64,000 bases of DNA. Source: Crambe crambe (Eukaryota; Porifera; Demospongiae; Poecilosclerida; Crambeidae). The position numbers were made by a program, and so were the translations under genes. Below, one piece after another: positions 62,617 to 64,000 of this stretch (position 1 is its first letter; the number at the start of each line of letters is the position of its first letter). The notes under the pieces were generated by a model. That model made no database searches. It was not told the origin of the DNA and saw only the letters and a program-made list of their open reading frames with translations. The stretch covers positions 1,364,001 through 1,428,000 of the forward strand of contig OZ004586.1 in the NCBI GenBank assembly GCA_963924555.1, read 5' to 3'.

Positions 62617-64000
62617 TTAAGTACAAAGCAATACTAATAATAAAACCAATAAAATGAAATGGAAAGAAGTAATCAAGAAAGTAAATCCAAAATCATCTCG
62701 TATGAGAATATTAATAATTGCTGCTGCATTTTTGTTAGGAGCTAGAGGATTAGTAAATATATGAATAAAAATGAACCAAATCGGTAATGTGACACAATAA
62801 AACCAAAGCAATTTACTCACATACATGAATAATAAAATCAGAAAACTAAACTTATTTAAGTATTGATTCATCAAGAATGCATTATAGATTTTGGCAATAC
62901 ATGAACGCATCAATGTATAGATGAGAGGGTATTTTATAACTAAAATATAACGTGTTTTTACTACAAAACCTAGATGACACAGAGACAGTATTAATAGAGT
63001 AAAATAGATGCGCAAAAATATTGATACTACATTTAATAAAAAGCATATTAAAGGGTTTTTATTCATGAATATCATTAATTTATGATAAACTAACCATGCA
63101 CCCTGGTATATGCGCTGATAAAAATTTAGTATAAAGTGCTGGTGAACTATTTCAGAAAATCTCTGAGCAAGCATGCTTAGAGAATCATCACTAACTACCT
63201 CGACATCTCTTCTAGATGAAAGCTTAATGTGGGTAAGTTCAGGAAAGAAGGACTTCTCTTGTTCTTTAAAGTCATGGTTACTTGTCTGAGAACAGCTCAG
63301 TGGCGATACAAATATCAAATAGGCTGTTCCATACACCACCTTTAGAATGGGGCTCCAAAAGCATGTATGAATGTACCTGAAACGTGGTATAAGATAAAAA
63401 CAACTTTCCCAGTACTCGTCATCAACATGACTCGATATAATATTAGCATTTTTTATGATATAGTTCAGCACATCTTCAATATCATTAAGTCCTTCTGAGT
63501 AGTTTCCAGAGTAATATTTAGCCTTTCCAATTACAAATAATAACCTAATCAATTGATACTCATACTTCTCAAGTTCAGGTATTTTCTCATATGAGTTTAA
63601 TGCATAAGTACCTATTTTAATGGCTTCTGCATAGTTACTTTTCCTGTAAAGTAGTTTAACAATATAAATTGTTCTAGCAGAATAAAGGAGCTTTTTGCTA
63701 TAATGATCGTTGGCACCTATATCGATAATAACTTGAACAGCACGCCCTTCCAACATATCAGCTTCATTCATTCGATCCTTATCCCTCAAACATGATATTA
63801 AAGAATAAAGAGTGTCTACATGTTGATACAGCTCATTACTTGATGATGCTAAAACAGTTGGCAATAAAGACACAATGTTCTCAAATGCTCTATCAGCATC
63901 ATCATTTTGGCCAAGATACTGATATACTTCAATTAGACAGTTTAATGTTTCAAGTCTTTCGAATAAATCCAGTTTTTCTACCGATATAGACAGATTTAAG
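62617..64000 (-). CDS. Receptor gene G, C-terminal part (5' end outside window)
   Basis: An open frame from the window edge to the stop at 62617 (about 461 residues), the same family as A-E. It starts inside the TPR region (SVEKLDLFERLETLNCLIEV, matching TVENLDLF in E), continues with EDVLNYIIKN and sequon SGNYSEG, then hydrophobic helices (PLICFLLNVVSIFLRIYFTL; FSFLILLFMYVSKLLWFY) and a hydrophobic end (ILLVLLLVLLCT). It is more divergent from D and E than they are from each other; several C-terminal words (FSFLILLFM, RIYFTLLILSL) sit between the A/B and D/E types. NB-ARC, Death and any 2A exon would lie beyond 64000. Confidence 0.85.
   Translation of the reverse strand, partial: LNLSISVEKLDLFERLETLNCLIEVYQYLGQNDDADRAFENIVSLLPTVLASSSNELYQHVDTLYSLISCLRDKDRMNEADMLEGRAVQVIIDIGANDHYSKKLLYSARTIYIVKLLYRKSNYAEAIKIGTYALNSYEKIPELEKYEYQLIRLLFVIGKAKYYSGNYSEGLNDIEDVLNYIIKNANIISSHVDDEYWESCFYLIPRFRYIHTCFWSPILKVVYGTAYLIFVSPLSCSQTSNHDFKEQEKSFFPELTHIKLSSRRDVEVVSDDSLSMLAQRFSEIVHQHFILNFYQRIYQGAWLVYHKLMIFMNKNPLICFLLNVVSIFLRIYFTLLILSLCHLGFVVKTRYILVIKYPLIYTLMRSCIAKIYNAFLMNQYLNKFSFLILLFMYVSKLLWFYCVTLPIWFIFIHIFTNPLAPNKNAAAIINILIRDDFGFTFLITSFHFILLVLLLVLLCT

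Overview
This window looks like animal (metazoan) nuclear DNA, most likely from a sponge or another early-branching marine invertebrate. It has spliceosomal introns (mostly GT-AG, many under 200 bp), closely packed genes, long CT/TTTG microsatellites, and orthologues of animal housekeeping and cilium genes. The sponge assignment is inferred from compactness and gene content; no single marker proves it. I saw no rRNA, tRNA or CRISPR array.

Layout, left to right. (1) 458-9666 (+): the last 24 exons of an axonemal dynein heavy chain, closest to DNAH7, whose 5' part lies outside the window. (2) 10537-12021 (-): an intronless superfamily-2 helicase. (3) 12792-14344 (-): a small four-exon type I membrane protein that I assembled exon by exon and do not recognise, followed by a decayed partial copy. 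(4) 15543-17669 (-): an intronless TRIM-NHL E3 ligase. (5) 18139-19684 (-): prohibitin 1, head to head with (6) 19869-30606 (+), a 22-exon BRO1/V-domain protein of the ALIX/HD-PTP (PTPN23) family with a long Gln/Pro-rich tail and no phosphatase domain.

(7) 30821-44440 (+): three Death / transmembrane / NB-ARC / TPR / multi-TM receptor genes (A, B, C), with relics of lost copies between B and C. (8) 44584-45176 (-) COA1-like and (9) 45261-50668 (+) ATG9, sharing a very short divergent promoter. (10) 50697-64000 (-): a second cluster of the same receptor family: intact gene D, pseudogene F, intact gene E, and gene G cut by the window edge.

The most interesting content is the receptor family. 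All intact copies join a Death-fold domain, one transmembrane helix, a complete NB-ARC ATPase, a TPR region with a conserved paired-cysteine motif and N-glycosylation sequons, and several C-terminal transmembrane helices; no LRRs are seen. D and E also have a separate first exon ending in a 2A-like ribosome-skipping motif (GDIEMNPGP) that splices in frame to the Death exon, so each gene may make a 46-residue leader plus a separate receptor, or a fused protein. Both clusters grew by segmental duplication that carried along 3' ends of neighbouring conserved genes: a PTPN23-like relic lies before gene C, and ATG9 relics lie beside pseudogene F and gene G. Genes A and B are almost identical up to the middle of NB-ARC and then diverge abruptly, which suggests gene conversion or selection on the C-terminal half. 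All functional statements about this family are inference from sequence.
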